From positions 448,718-474,588 of the forward strand of contig NZ_GL890840.1 in NCBI RefSeq assembly GCF_000211815.1: a DNA stretch of 25,871 nt. The letters are read 5' to 3'. Position numbers and translations under genes: made by a program. This document shows positions 1 through 7,299 of this stretch, piece by piece. The DNA is from Moorena producens 3L (GTDB lineage: Bacteria > Cyanobacteriota > Cyanobacteriia > Cyanobacteriales > Coleofasciculaceae). The notes under the pieces are model-generated. The model made no database searches. It saw only the letters and a program-made list of their open reading frames with translations, and was not told the origin of the DNA. Each line of letters starts with the position of its first letter. Position 1 is the first letter of the stretch.

Positions 1-138
1 AATCCTGAGCCAAGCCGGGAAAACCTCTCGGAAGGTGCAGAGACTCGACGGGAGCTACCCTAACGTTAAGCCGAGGGTAAAGGGAGAGTCCAATTCTCAA
101 GAGCCAGCTATGGCAGTAGCGAAAGCTACGGGAGAATG
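1..138 (+). ncRNA. Group I intron of tRNA-Leu(UAA), 3' part
   Basis: This is the 3' end of a self-splicing group I intron; its 5' part and the 5' tRNA exon lie outside the window. Visible are the guanosine-binding/P7 region around 40-52 (AGACTCGACGGGAG), the P8 hairpin region around 50-85, and the returning P7 strand near 84-90 (AGAGTCC). The intron ends with the expected terminal G at 138, followed by the tRNA 3' exon. Cyanobacterial trnL(UAA) genes classically hold such an intron between the anticodon U and AA, which is exactly the junction here. No homing endonuclease is visible in the part shown. Confidence 0.9.
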
Positions 139-189
139 AAAATCCGTTGACCTTAAACGGTCGTGTGGGTTCAAGTCCCACCGCCCCCA
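139..189 (+). tRNA. trnL: tRNA-Leu(UAA), 3' exon (partial)
   Basis: The 3' exon begins AAAATCCG (rest of the anticodon loop and anticodon stem). A long leucine-type variable arm follows (GTTGACCTTAAACGGTC region), then a T arm with GTGGGTTCAAGTCCCAC, the acceptor strand CGCCCCC and discriminator A at 189. The next base is T, so CCA is not encoded and must be added after transcription. Decodes UUA/UUG leucine codons. Confidence 0.93.
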
Positions 190-313
190 TTTTTACCTAC
201 GAAAGAGATATTTTCAGAGCAGGGAAACAGGGTTTGGTGATTAATTAGATTAATCAGCCGAACTAGAGAAAATTAATGATGATTAACCCAGCAGCGGACA
301 AGACATCCTAAAC

Positions 314-445
314 TTATATCACTTCATCGACTGGTTGACACTCCCCGCCCTGGAAGGACGGGGATTCTTGCTTCCACGGGGTGACTTGTTTAACCAGGCC
401 GGAGCCAGGATAAATAGAGGTCTCCTCTCCACAAGCGTATTTGGT
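314..445 (-). pseudogene. IS200/IS605-type TnpB tail and right-end relic
   Basis: On the minus strand a short open frame (no start codon, stop at 314-316) reads like the extreme C-terminus of cyanobacterial IS200/IS605 TnpB (OrfB) proteins, ending with KQESPSFQGGECQPVDE. It overlaps a GC-rich hairpin at 343-363 (CCCCGCCC, 5-nt loop, GGACGGGG, one mismatch), which resembles the right-end/guide-RNA region of such elements. The body of tnpB is absent: upstream on this strand comes a stop (446-448) and then an unrelated dispersed repeat. I read it as a decayed insertion sequence end. Family recognition rests on the tail motif and hairpin only. Confidence 0.6.
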
Positions 446-483
446 CTATGACCTAGGTTTCGGTGTGCCCCACCGTACCTTGT

Positions 484-532
484 CTTGATGCAGTCGCTCA
501 TGGTGGAGACCCCCAATACCGCGCTGCATCGC
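484..532 (-). repeat. 49-bp dispersed palindromic repeat, copy 1
   Basis: On the minus strand this runs from GCGATGCAGCGCGGT to GAGCGACTGCATCAAG. It is the same length as, and differs by three bases from, the copy at 17626-17674 inside a coding sequence. A split third copy lies at 12380-12478. The ends are partly self-complementary (GATGCAG/CTGCATC), so it can fold into a hairpin. It abuts the TnpB relic. Confidence 0.8.
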
Positions 533-781
533 TTTCTTTATCTATTTAACTAGATACTTTTTTATCTAAATTTTTCATAGACATTTAAGTCGTTAGACCC
601 AATTACGCAATATGTAAGCTCTACATATTTTTTACGTTGCCTACTTATGTTTAGATAGTATCTAGCTGGTACAAAAGTTTATTGCTTATACTTTTACAAT
701 AGCACACTAGCGTGCAAACTTTCAATACGAAGTCTAAAAGAAAAGCCGTCCTAGAACCACGAGGCTTTAAACCCAATAATT
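533..781. other. AT-rich spacer, no intact gene
   Basis: No gene is supported here. The stretch is AT rich and contains a loose inverted pair (ACTAGATAC near 550 and GTATCTAGCT near 658). It may hold the decayed N-terminal part of the Rpn-like gene that follows, since the frame of that gene is broken by a stop at 752-754. Confidence 0.4.
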
Positions 782-1132
782 TTGGTAATGCACTTACCTG
801 AAGGACTAGAACAAGCCTTTAGTGAAGAACTTAACCAGTACGAACAGGAGGTCAACATGAAGTATGTCACGAGTATCGAAAGGTTGGGAATTAAGCAAGG
901 TCGTCAGGAAGGTATTTTAGAAGGTCGTCAAGAAGGTCGTCAGGAAGGAGCTGAGCGACTGCTACTACGATTGCTTCACAGGCGCTTTGGAGACCTATCC
1001 CCTGAGATTCAAGCTCGTGTTAAGGGGTTGAGTGTCGAAAAGTTAGAACAGTTAATGGATGTGGCCATTGATGTAGAATCTCTTGAGCAATTAGTAGAGC
1101 ATCTGCCAGCACTACCGGAAGCCGCTGATTAA
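782..1132 (+). pseudogene. Truncated Rpn/PD-(D/E)XK family protein, DUF4351 C-terminal part
   Basis: The 116-aa frame opens at a TTG (782), with an ATG two codons later. It matches only the C-terminal third of Rpn-family (recombination-promoting nuclease/putative transposase) proteins of cyanobacteria. It has the linker HLPEGLEQAF, a charged region rich in QEGR units (residues about 37-57), and a DUF4351-like helical tail (RLLHRRFGDLSPEIQ onward). The nuclease core that should precede it is missing, and an in-frame stop lies 30 bases upstream of the start. I infer an N-terminally deleted remnant, though a short stand-alone protein cannot be excluded. Full-length relatives are roughly 280-330 aa. 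The repeated GGTCGTCAAGAAGGT-type DNA at 899-950 explains the QEGR repeat. Confidence 0.65.
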
Positions 1133-1193
1133 AACAACTCCTGATATATAAATCCAAATTCTGTTCCATACCCCACACCCCACACCCTATAGC

Positions 1194-1670
1194 CTAGATT
1201 CTGTGTAACCATTGACTATAGGGATGCTGAACTAAATTGGAGTTGAAGTATCTCGGATCATCAGATACTTCAATTCCAATCCATTCTGGTAGTTCAATAT
1301 GCTGATTTTCATCAGTTAGTTCAACTTCTGCCAAAATTAATCCTTGATTATCCCCAGCAAACTCATCCACTTCCCAAATCAAGCCAGCGTGTTCAATTTT
1401 ATAACGAGTTTTCTCAATTAGGGGACCCTGGCACAAAGTATCGAGCATTTCTTGAGCATCCGAGCCTGGGATAGGATACTCATACTCTTTTCTAGAAAAA
1501 CCCACCTTTGGACTTTTGATAGTAAGATATCCTTGATCTCCCACCAGGCGCACCCGGACAGTAGTGCGGTTGGTTGTACGAATGTAACCTTGGCGATAAA
1601 CACTACCAGTGCCTAGTTTCCGCCACTCTTCGCCTTTTACTAGAAATTTGCGTTCGATTTCCGTTGCCAT
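1194..1670 (-). CDS. CYTH domain protein (inorganic triphosphatase-like)
   Basis: This 158-aa protein is essentially one CYTH domain (CyaB/thiamine-triphosphatase superfamily). The signature EIERK (ExExK) is at residues 4-8. It is followed by the alternating charged strands expected of the eight-stranded triphosphate tunnel: the RQGYIRT region, VRVRLVGDQGYLTIK, EYEYPI, and later EVDEF and LAEVELTDE. Small bacterial CYTH proteins of this size usually hydrolyse tripolyphosphate or other triphosphates using Mg or Mn; cyclase activity is not implied. No signal peptide, so cytoplasmic. It stands alone with repeats on both sides. A 9-bp tandem repeat begins 11 bases upstream of its start. Substrate is not determinable from sequence. 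Confidence 0.92.
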   Translation of the reverse strand: MATEIERKFLVKGEEWRKLGTGSVYRQGYIRTTNRTTVRVRLVGDQGYLTIKSPKVGFSRKEYEYPIPGSDAQEMLDTLCQGPLIEKTRYKIEHAGLIWEVDEFAGDNQGLILAEVELTDENQHIELPEWIGIEVSDDPRYFNSNLVQHPYSQWLHRI

Positions 1671-1680
1671 AGGTAAAAAG

Positions 1681-1713
1681 TATAGTGTGTATAGTGTGTA
1701 TAGTGTGTATAGG
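1681..1713. repeat. 9-bp tandem repeat (TATAGTGTG)
   Basis: About 3.6 perfect copies of TATAGTGTG lie immediately upstream of the minus-strand CYTH gene start, within its likely 5' leader or promoter. This is one of the few tandem arrays in the window whose period is not 7. Confidence 0.85.
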
Positions 1714-2072
1714 TATTATTAGTCATTGGTTACTTTAAAATTGACCATTGTTCATTAACTATTGTTGATTGTCAATTTTAAAATCCGAGCAAGTCCGAAC
1801 CATTATGCTTATTGCTATAGTAATCAAAAACTTGACAATCTTGCCTATTTAGTTAGCAATACCTTCATAGTCAACCACCAGACTTAATCCGGATTCATTT
1901 ATTGTCCGACGAAATATAAAAATAATAGAGCAAATTTTATAGAGTTACTCATATATAAACTCATCCGTGCGACTCAGGTAAATAACTAATGTACATAAAA
2001 TTATTAGGATAAACGTCGATTTACCAAGAATCAAAAACCCAAAATAGTGGAGCAGCAGCATTAATTGATGAA
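1714..2072. other. Non-coding spacer
   Basis: AT-rich sequence with no supported gene. Loosely repetitive TTGACCATTG/TTCATTAACTATTG/TTGATTGTCAA words occur at 1740-1780. A frame open from 2013 leads into the small ORF at 2073. Confidence 0.5.
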
Positions 2073-2168
2073 ATGAAAAAATTTGCCAAATTAGCTGAAG
2101 AGTTAGAAAAGCAAACCAAAGAGTCTAGCGAACAAGGCTATTCAGGCAAAGGCCATAACATCTGGTGA
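2073..2168 (+). pseudogene. Possible small protein or 3' gene fragment
   Basis: A 31-aa frame from ATG (2073) to TGA begins MKKFAKLAEELEKQ and ends GYSGKGHNIW. The frame stays open upstream to a stop at 2010-2012 and reads YQESKTQNSGAAALIDE, so this looks like the amphipathic, charged C-terminus of a larger protein whose 5' end is lost. No ribosome binding site is obvious at the ATG. I do not recognise the family. It directly precedes the MITE-like element, so truncation by rearrangement is plausible. Low confidence that it is expressed. Confidence 0.3.
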
Positions 2169-2192
2169 ACGAGTATAGTTAGGATAAAAGAA

Positions 2193-2367
2193 CAGGGTAA
2201 GCGCAAGAAAAAATTGCCCATAATGTGCATTGGCTGGATATCGGTTGATCGTGGCTCGAAACCCCTATAATCTCGTAGAACTTGATTCTCAATAGAGTTT
2301 AATAGTTGAGAATGAGCCCCTTTTTTTCTCAATAAGCTACAGCTTATTGATTCTTGCGCTTACCCTG
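2193..2367. mobile_element. MITE-like element, 175 bp, 17-bp terminal inverted repeats
   Basis: The ends are perfect 17-bp inverted repeats: CAGGGTAAGCGCAAGAA at 2193-2209 and its reverse complement at 2351-2367. The element is flanked by a perfect 10-bp direct repeat GATAAAAGAA (2183-2192 and 2368-2377), as expected of a target-site duplication. Too short for a transposase. The minus strand holds a 64-codon frame without recognisable domains that spans the whole element. The 10-bp duplication would suit an IS4-like transposase acting in trans, but that family assignment is inference. Removing the element and one repeat restores a palindromic site (GAGTATAGTT ... AACTATACTC). Confidence 0.82.
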
Positions 2368-2544
2368 GATAAAAGAACTATACTCACACTCTTATCGATT
2401 GGCTAAACTAATGTAGGGTAAACGAGTGTAGGGTGAACCAGTCAGTGAAAGATTTTCAGGTTTAGCAATCGGGATGACTACGAGCAAGATTTTCGGCGTT
2501 GCTGAATTAAGGAATGAATTCGCGTTCATCTGGTGAAAGTTAAA

Positions 2545-2664
2545 GCCCCCTAAATCCCCCAACTTTGCGGTGCGACCCAAGGGCGATTTACTCGCCCTAG
2601 GAGGCGCGCACCGGAAGGGACTTTGAAGGTCTTATTCCCCCCAGAATTGGGGGGTTAGGGGGGC
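2545..2664. repeat. Long palindromic repeat (CCCCCTAAATCCCCCAA family), interrupted
   Basis: An outer palindrome starts GCCCCCTAAATCCCCCAACTTT and closes with CCCCCCAGAATTGGGGGGTTAGGGGGGC. A related but uninterrupted palindrome lies at 18187-18269. The left half is interrupted at the ACTTTG position by a different palindrome (2569-2612). This G/C-tract hairpin class is common in intergenic DNA of filamentous cyanobacteria. It lies just downstream of the chelatase gene on the minus strand, so it could help end that transcript. Confidence 0.75.
2569..2612. repeat. 44-bp palindrome nested in another palindrome
   Basis: It begins GGTGCGACCC and ends GCGCGCACC, with an internal hairpin GGGCGATTTACTCGCCC. 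A near-identical sequence occurs on the other strand at 12530-12572. It splits the G/C-tract palindrome of 2545-2664, which implies that it arrived later. Confidence 0.78.
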
Positions 2665-2733
2665 AAAACCATACCCAGAATAAGCAACGCCAGATTTTCA
2701 CCCGATTACCACACTCGCTCACCCCACACCCTC

Positions 2734-5700
2734 TTATCCTACAGCCGTCACGCCTTCAATCTCCTCATCGGCGAGGTCATACAACTCCCGTAACTTCTGT
2801 AAGGTTTCCTGATCCGGTTCCCAGAATCCTCGCCCATTTGCCTCTAACATCCGGCCAACAATATTGCGAAATGCCTCAGGATTTGCCTGTCGCAACCTCT
2901 TGGCCATTTCTTCATCCAAGGCATAAGTATCTGCTGCTTGGTCATACACCCAGTTATCTTGAAAATCAGCAGTACCCCCCCAACCAATTAATGCTGTCAT
3001 CCGTTGGGAAATCTCATAAGCTCCCCCAGACCCCTGATGGGCCATCGCTTCAGCCCACTTGGGATTGAGTAACTTTGTCCGATACTCCAACCGCAACAAA
3101 TCCTCTAGCTTCCGGGGTGTAGTATCCTTTGAGAAACTTTCCACAAAACTGGCATTAACGGTTTTACCCCCTTGCTTCTCGGCTGCTCGCTTCAAGCCTC
3201 CAGTATTGGCATAGTATTCTTGAATATCCGTCAGCCCATATTCCACTGAATCAATTTCCTGGACTATACGACTGGTACTTTTTAGCAGCTGCTCCATGAC
3301 TTCAGGACGGGCTTGACCTTTATCTTGCCTTCCATAACTAAATACATTGCGGCTTTGCCATGTATTGGCTAATTCATCCCCCGATTCCCAATTACCATCG
3401 ACTACTTGGTCATTGACCAGAGAACCATAATCCCCGGCTGGATTAGAAAACAACCGAGCAGAAACATTGTCTACCCCTTGCGATCGCAAAGCTAACCCAT
3501 GCTTGCGGATAAAATTCTCTTCTTCCGGTTCATCTGCCTCAGTCGCCCTACGGAACAAATCATCCAGCAGCTCAACAATATTGACAAAACTATCCCGAAA
3601 AATCCCTGAGAGATTTGCCAACACATCAATTCTAGGATGACCTACCTCAGCCAAGGGCATCAAATCATACCGTACAATCCGTCCCGTTCCCTCTTTAACA
3701 GGTACTGCACCTACTAACTCCAATAAAATCCCCAAGGATTCCCCACGAGTCTTGATCGCATCCAATCCCCATAGCATTACCGCAACAGTTTCCGGATACT
3801 CCTGATGTTCCTCAAGGTGCTGGGTAATAATTTTCCTGGCCACCTCCCTTCCTCGTTCATAAGCTGCCGGAGAGGGCATCCGATAAGGATCCAAAGCGTG
3901 AATATTCCGTCCTGTTGGCAAAACCCCAGGACCATCCCGCAACAAATCCCCGCCAGGAGCTGGAGGAATATACTCCCCATTCAACCCCCGCAACAAATTC
4001 GTCAACTCCTCTCCAGTCTGCATCAACAACTCACCAATCCGTAACGCCTCCTCAACCTTCTGATCCTCGACCTGTTCACGTGCTTCTGGTGTTTGGGATT
4101 CAAATTCTCCATCGACAATGGCCTTAACTATTCCTTCCGAGACATCTTCCCCAAAATAAGCCCGCAGGTAAGACTCTAACTGTTCCGAATCAGGCACTTG
4201 ACCTAGAGTGTGCAGCCCAGAGGAAAACAATCGTTGTTCGACCACTAGCAGGTAGTTGTACAACTTGACAAGATAGCGATTAAATGAATCAGCACTAAAC
4301 ATCTGGGCATTCTCTGGACTGAAAGCAATTCCCAAGCCCTTAGCATCCTCAAAGGGACAATCCGTATCCAAGCCACTATCGACAATCTTTTTACAAATTG
4401 CTTCTTTCAAGGCATAATTCTTTTCAGGATCCTCCCGATACTCCGAGATTAAATCCCGTAGCACGACCAACTCCTTATACAAACCAGCCCGACCATAAGG
4501 GGGTACATTATGGGAAATCAACACCCCATAACCGCGACGCTTGGCCAACATTGACTCTGAAGGATTATTGGCGGCATAGATATACAGATTCGGAATATTT
4601 CCTAGCAAAATATCCGACCAAGAATACCCGGTATTCCCCAAGGGCGAACCAGGCAACCATTCCACGGTGCCATGCATGCCAAAATGCACCACCGCATGGG
4701 CATCAAAATCATTCTGTAACCACTTATAAAAGGCACTGTACTGGGGATGTGGGGTCATGTCTCGCTCAAACATCAACCGCATCGGGTCTCCAGAAATACC
4801 CAAGGGTGGTTGTACCCCAATCCAGACATTGCCTAACTCAATCCCACCAATCTCGAACTCATCCCCATTGGTTTTGATTCCTGTACCAGTCAAGGATTGC
4901 CATTGTTTTTCAATACGGGTAGTTAGCAAGTAGCCTAGCCATTCTTCTAGGGTTTTAACGTTAACTGTGGTTGGTGGTTGTTCGCCTTTGGCGTTCGAGA
5001 AGGGTAGGTTACTAGTTGAAGGTTGAAGGTTGAAGGTTGAAGGTTGCTGGTTGATGGTTGATGGTTGGTGGTTGCTGGTTGATGGTTGGTGGTTGGTGGT
5101 TGATGGTTGGTGGTTGGTGGTTGCTGGTTGCTGGTTAGAACTTTTACCATTCAAGCCTTCGTCTGCTGCTTTCACCCAGCGGATTAGTTCTTCCCCATCT
5201 TCTGGTAATTCCCCAACAGTGTAACCTTGTTCCTTGAGAGCGTGGAGGAATTTAAGAAGCGATCGCGGTACATTCAATAAGGCTGCTGTTCCTGTTGCTC
5301 CATACCCAGGAGGGAAACCATAGAGAATAATCGCAATTCGTCTTTGGTCTGGTGGGGTTTGTCTGAGTTGAATCCAACGCTTCACCCGTCCAGTCAGTCG
5401 CTTAACTCGTTCGGGAATCAGATAAATATTTTCTCCGACTAAACCACCTAGGGGTACAGTATCAATTGCTCCATCCAATTCCGGCAATGCATATAAGACG
5501 ACACTTTGCAATCCCCCAATCCCTTGTCTTGTCCAAGAGTAAATATCTTGAATCAGTAGGGGTGCAGCAATACAATAAGGGACATTCTTAGCAGTGAGAA
5601 TACGTTTAGCTACAGCCACCTGTCTTCCTGCCTCCATAGAACCAGCTGGACCCCCTACCAACGGGAAACCGATGGTAGAAACAATGGCATCAACTTCTAC

Positions 5701-6846
5701 AGCGTCTTTAGACAGGGAAGGAGTTTCTACGTTATCCAGTTGCCGCTGTTGGGTTTCATAAGCAGATGTCATCCAATCCCGCACGGCTACATGACCTTCT
5801 ACACCATTGATAAAGATGGGTAAAGGAGTTAATCCAGCTTCCTCAAAGTAGCGAATTAACTGGGGAATATAAGGTTGTTTTGTAACTACATGTTTGCGAT
5901 AAAGCAGAATACCAACAACAGGGTTTTCTCTAGGGTTGGCAGGTTGAAGGTTAGTGGGTTGAAGGTTGGTGGGTTGAAGGTTGGTGGGTTGAAGGTTGGT
6001 GGGTTGAAGGTTGGTGGGTTGAAGGTTGGTGGGTTGAAGGTTAGTGGGTTGAAGGTTGGTGGGTTGAAGGTTAGTGGGTTGAGAGCGTAGCGTGGCCTTT
6101 TGGCCAAGGTTGTGTTGAGAAGCTAGCGGGCTGGTAGGGCTTTGCCCAATAACGTTTAATTGTTTAACTTTGAAGCTTTTGTACCATTCTAGGTATTGTC
6201 GTGGGGATTCAAAATACCCGTCGTAGTCCGGATGGAGTAGCCCCATGTTTGGAGTTTCCACTGGCGGCGGAATTTCTCCCACTTTCAGCTCTAAGTATTT
6301 CTCTGCCAAGGTCCAGAACATAGATGCCACATTGTCTGAGCCACCAGCATTCCAGTAACCGTAGATAATTAGCCAATTGCGCAAGTCTTGGACTTTTCTA
6401 GCAGGAATATATTTCAGCAGCTTCGGACCAATTTTCAAAAAGCTGATATAACCGGCTAAGCGGTCTTCTTCCCGACCGTTGCTGAATTTGTCGAGGATAA
6501 ATTTTACTGGCTTGGGCATCCCCTTGGGTTTATCCCCAATTTTGAACTGACCAATTTGAGTCAGGCTGATCAGTTCTAGAGCTGACTCGAATACCAAGCG
6601 GATCGGGATGTGTTGAATGCGATCGCGTAACCATAACACTTGGTCATAATCGAATAGTAGACTACCGAAGAAGACTTGGGCATCTTTGAGGGCAGCGTCT
6701 ACAGTATCAGGGTTGCCAGTGATTTCGCGATCGCTAAATACTCTAATATCCAGTTCCGGACAGCGTATGGTTGCCAACTCAGCAGCTTTGCGGTACAAGT
6801 CAGCGTTGAAGGATTCAAATCCTGCTATCAGTACAATGCGTTTCAT
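2734..6846 (-). CDS. bchH: Magnesium chelatase subunit H (BchH/ChlH/CobN family) with two repeat-derived inserts
   Basis: Large porphyrin-binding subunit of a Mg (or possibly Co) chelatase, which works with the ChlI/ChlD AAA+ motor to insert metal into protoporphyrin IX, the first committed step to chlorophyll. Family hallmarks are the N-terminal KRIVLIAGFESFN, the region around residues 715-730 (HFGMHGTVEWLPGSPLG), NLYIYAANNPSES, and the C-terminal block with MLWGLDAIKTRGES and GGAYEISQRMTALIGWGG. The N-terminus and several core segments differ from what I recall of the main cyanobacterial ChlH, so it may be the BchH-like second paralogue. At 1370 aa it is about 120 aa longer than expected. 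Residues about 258-302 are nine PTNLQ units, and about 568-628 are an N/Q/P/S/T-rich tract encoded by 7-bp repeats. Both sit between conserved blocks and leave the frame open. Start ATG is at 6846; ribosome binding site weak. Confidence 0.93.
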   Translation of the reverse strand: MKRIVLIAGFESFNADLYRKAAELATIRCPELDIRVFSDREITGNPDTVDAALKDAQVFFGSLLFDYDQVLWLRDRIQHIPIRLVFESALELISLTQIGQFKIGDKPKGMPKPVKFILDKFSNGREEDRLAGYISFLKIGPKLLKYIPARKVQDLRNWLIIYGYWNAGGSDNVASMFWTLAEKYLELKVGEIPPPVETPNMGLLHPDYDGYFESPRQYLEWYKSFKVKQLNVIGQSPTSPLASQHNLGQKATLRSQPTNLQPTNLQPTNLQPTNLQPTNLQPTNLQPTNLQPTNLQPTNLQPANPRENPVVGILLYRKHVVTKQPYIPQLIRYFEEAGLTPLPIFINGVEGHVAVRDWMTSAYETQQRQLDNVETPSLSKDAVEVDAIVSTIGFPLVGGPAGSMEAGRQVAVAKRILTAKNVPYCIAAPLLIQDIYSWTRQGIGGLQSVVLYALPELDGAIDTVPLGGLVGENIYLIPERVKRLTGRVKRWIQLRQTPPDQRRIAIILYGFPPGYGATGTAALLNVPRSLLKFLHALKEQGYTVGELPEDGEELIRWVKAADEGLNGKSSNQQPATTNHQPSTTNHQPSTSNHQPSTINQQPSTFNLQPSTSNLPFSNAKGEQPPTTVNVKTLEEWLGYLLTTRIEKQWQSLTGTGIKTNGDEFEIGGIELGNVWIGVQPPLGISGDPMRLMFERDMTPHPQYSAFYKWLQNDFDAHAVVHFGMHGTVEWLPGSPLGNTGYSWSDILLGNIPNLYIYAANNPSESMLAKRRGYGVLISHNVPPYGRAGLYKELVVLRDLISEYREDPEKNYALKEAICKKIVDSGLDTDCPFEDAKGLGIAFSPENAQMFSADSFNRYLVKLYNYLLVVEQRLFSSGLHTLGQVPDSEQLESYLRAYFGEDVSEGIVKAIVDGEFESQTPEAREQVEDQKVEEALRIGELLMQTGEELTNLLRGLNGEYIPPAPGGDLLRDGPGVLPTGRNIHALDPYRMPSPAAYERGREVARKIITQHLEEHQEYPETVAVMLWGLDAIKTRGESLGILLELVGAVPVKEGTGRIVRYDLMPLAEVGHPRIDVLANLSGIFRDSFVNIVELLDDLFRRATEADEPEEENFIRKHGLALRSQGVDNVSARLFSNPAGDYGSLVNDQVVDGNWESGDELANTWQSRNVFSYGRQDKGQARPEVMEQLLKSTSRIVQEIDSVEYGLTDIQEYYANTGGLKRAAEKQGGKTVNASFVESFSKDTTPRKLEDLLRLEYRTKLLNPKWAEAMAHQGSGGAYEISQRMTALIGWGGTADFQDNWVYDQAADTYALDEEMAKRLRQANPEAFRNIVGRMLEANGRGFWEPDQETLQKLRELYDLADEEIEGVTAVG
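5015..5133 (-). repeat. 17-copy heptanucleotide array (GTTGNNG) inside the chelatase gene
   Basis: On the plus strand, seventeen consecutive 7-mers of the form GTTGAAG, GTTGCTG, GTTGATG or GTTGGTG fill 119 bases without a break. Because 7 is not a multiple of 3, the encoded protein repeats every 7 residues (NHQPSTT-like, residues about 572-611). A further degenerate flank extends to about residue 628. The array belongs to the STRR (short tandemly repeated repetitive) type known from cyanobacteria. Confidence 0.92.
5941..6075 (-). repeat. Nine-copy 15-bp array encoding PTNLQ inside the chelatase gene
   Basis: Nine tandem copies of a 15-bp unit (plus strand GGGTTGAAGGTTGGT, with occasional A for G) encode PTNLQ nine times. 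Each unit is a 7-mer (GGTTGAA) plus an 8-mer (GGTTGGTG), so it is related to the heptad array in the same gene but frame-neutral. A short palindrome TGGCCTTTTGGCCA at 6093-6106 adjoins it, suggesting the insert is composite. Confidence 0.93.
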
Positions 6847-6877
6847 GGAACCCGCTCGAAATAATTCTTTACACTTC

Positions 6878-6891
6878 GATCATATTTGATC
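6878..6891. promoter_or_regulatory. Inverted repeat upstream of the chelatase gene
   Basis: GATCA-TATT-TGATC is a perfect 5-bp inverted repeat with a 4-bp spacer, 32 bases before the chelatase start codon. It could be an operator or part of the leader. No regulator is identified. Confidence 0.3.
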
Positions 6892-7299
6892 ATAATCGTA
6901 CTGATCGGCTAACCCTCCCAGTGCCCTTGGGTAAGTCATGCCATGATTGAGAATAATTGCTAGTTAGACTTCGGCGCAGTTGTCAGCAACTTGGGACAAG
7001 GGCATTTTGGACAAGGGAAAAATAATTGACGACAACAGTATCAAAAAGCGCTGCCAAGCTGAGCCGAAGTTTCCTATTTTTATTAGTTTTATTTCTACAT
7101 TTAAACTAACAATGCTGTAGTTTCCGATTCCCCATAACCCATTCCCAAAAAGACCGGGACGATTTGGTAACTGATTAACCTGACTGAATATCAATTATCT
7201 TGCCAGTATCATGGAAAACTCCCCGATTTTTATACAGTTGTGAAAAAAATTGGTCATAATCAAAGATAAAACTCAGGTAATCATTCAGAGGTGCTGAAG
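6892..7299. other. Divergent promoter region, no gene
   Basis: About 400 bases between the minus-strand chelatase gene and the plus-strand response regulator. It should contain both promoters. I see no supported gene; a 76-codon minus-strand frame here has no family features. AGAGG at 7287-7291 is the likely ribosome binding site for the regulator. Confidence 0.5.

Noticed and set aside
319..516. 65-codon minus-strand frame over the IS605 relic
   Set aside because: It is in a different frame from the TnpB-tail reading (314-445) and runs into the 49-bp repeat; no family features.
2138..2332. 64-codon minus-strand frame inside the MITE-like element
   Set aside because: The sequence is fixed by the element; no transposase motif or catalytic residues, and it starts inside one inverted end and stops outside the other.
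4398..4877. 159-codon plus-strand frame within the chelatase gene
   Set aside because: Antisense shadow of a conserved coding region; composition is atypical and no domain is visible.
5030..5224. Trp/Val-rich plus-strand frame over the heptad array
   Set aside because: Translation of the GTTGNNG repeat on the other strand; low complexity.
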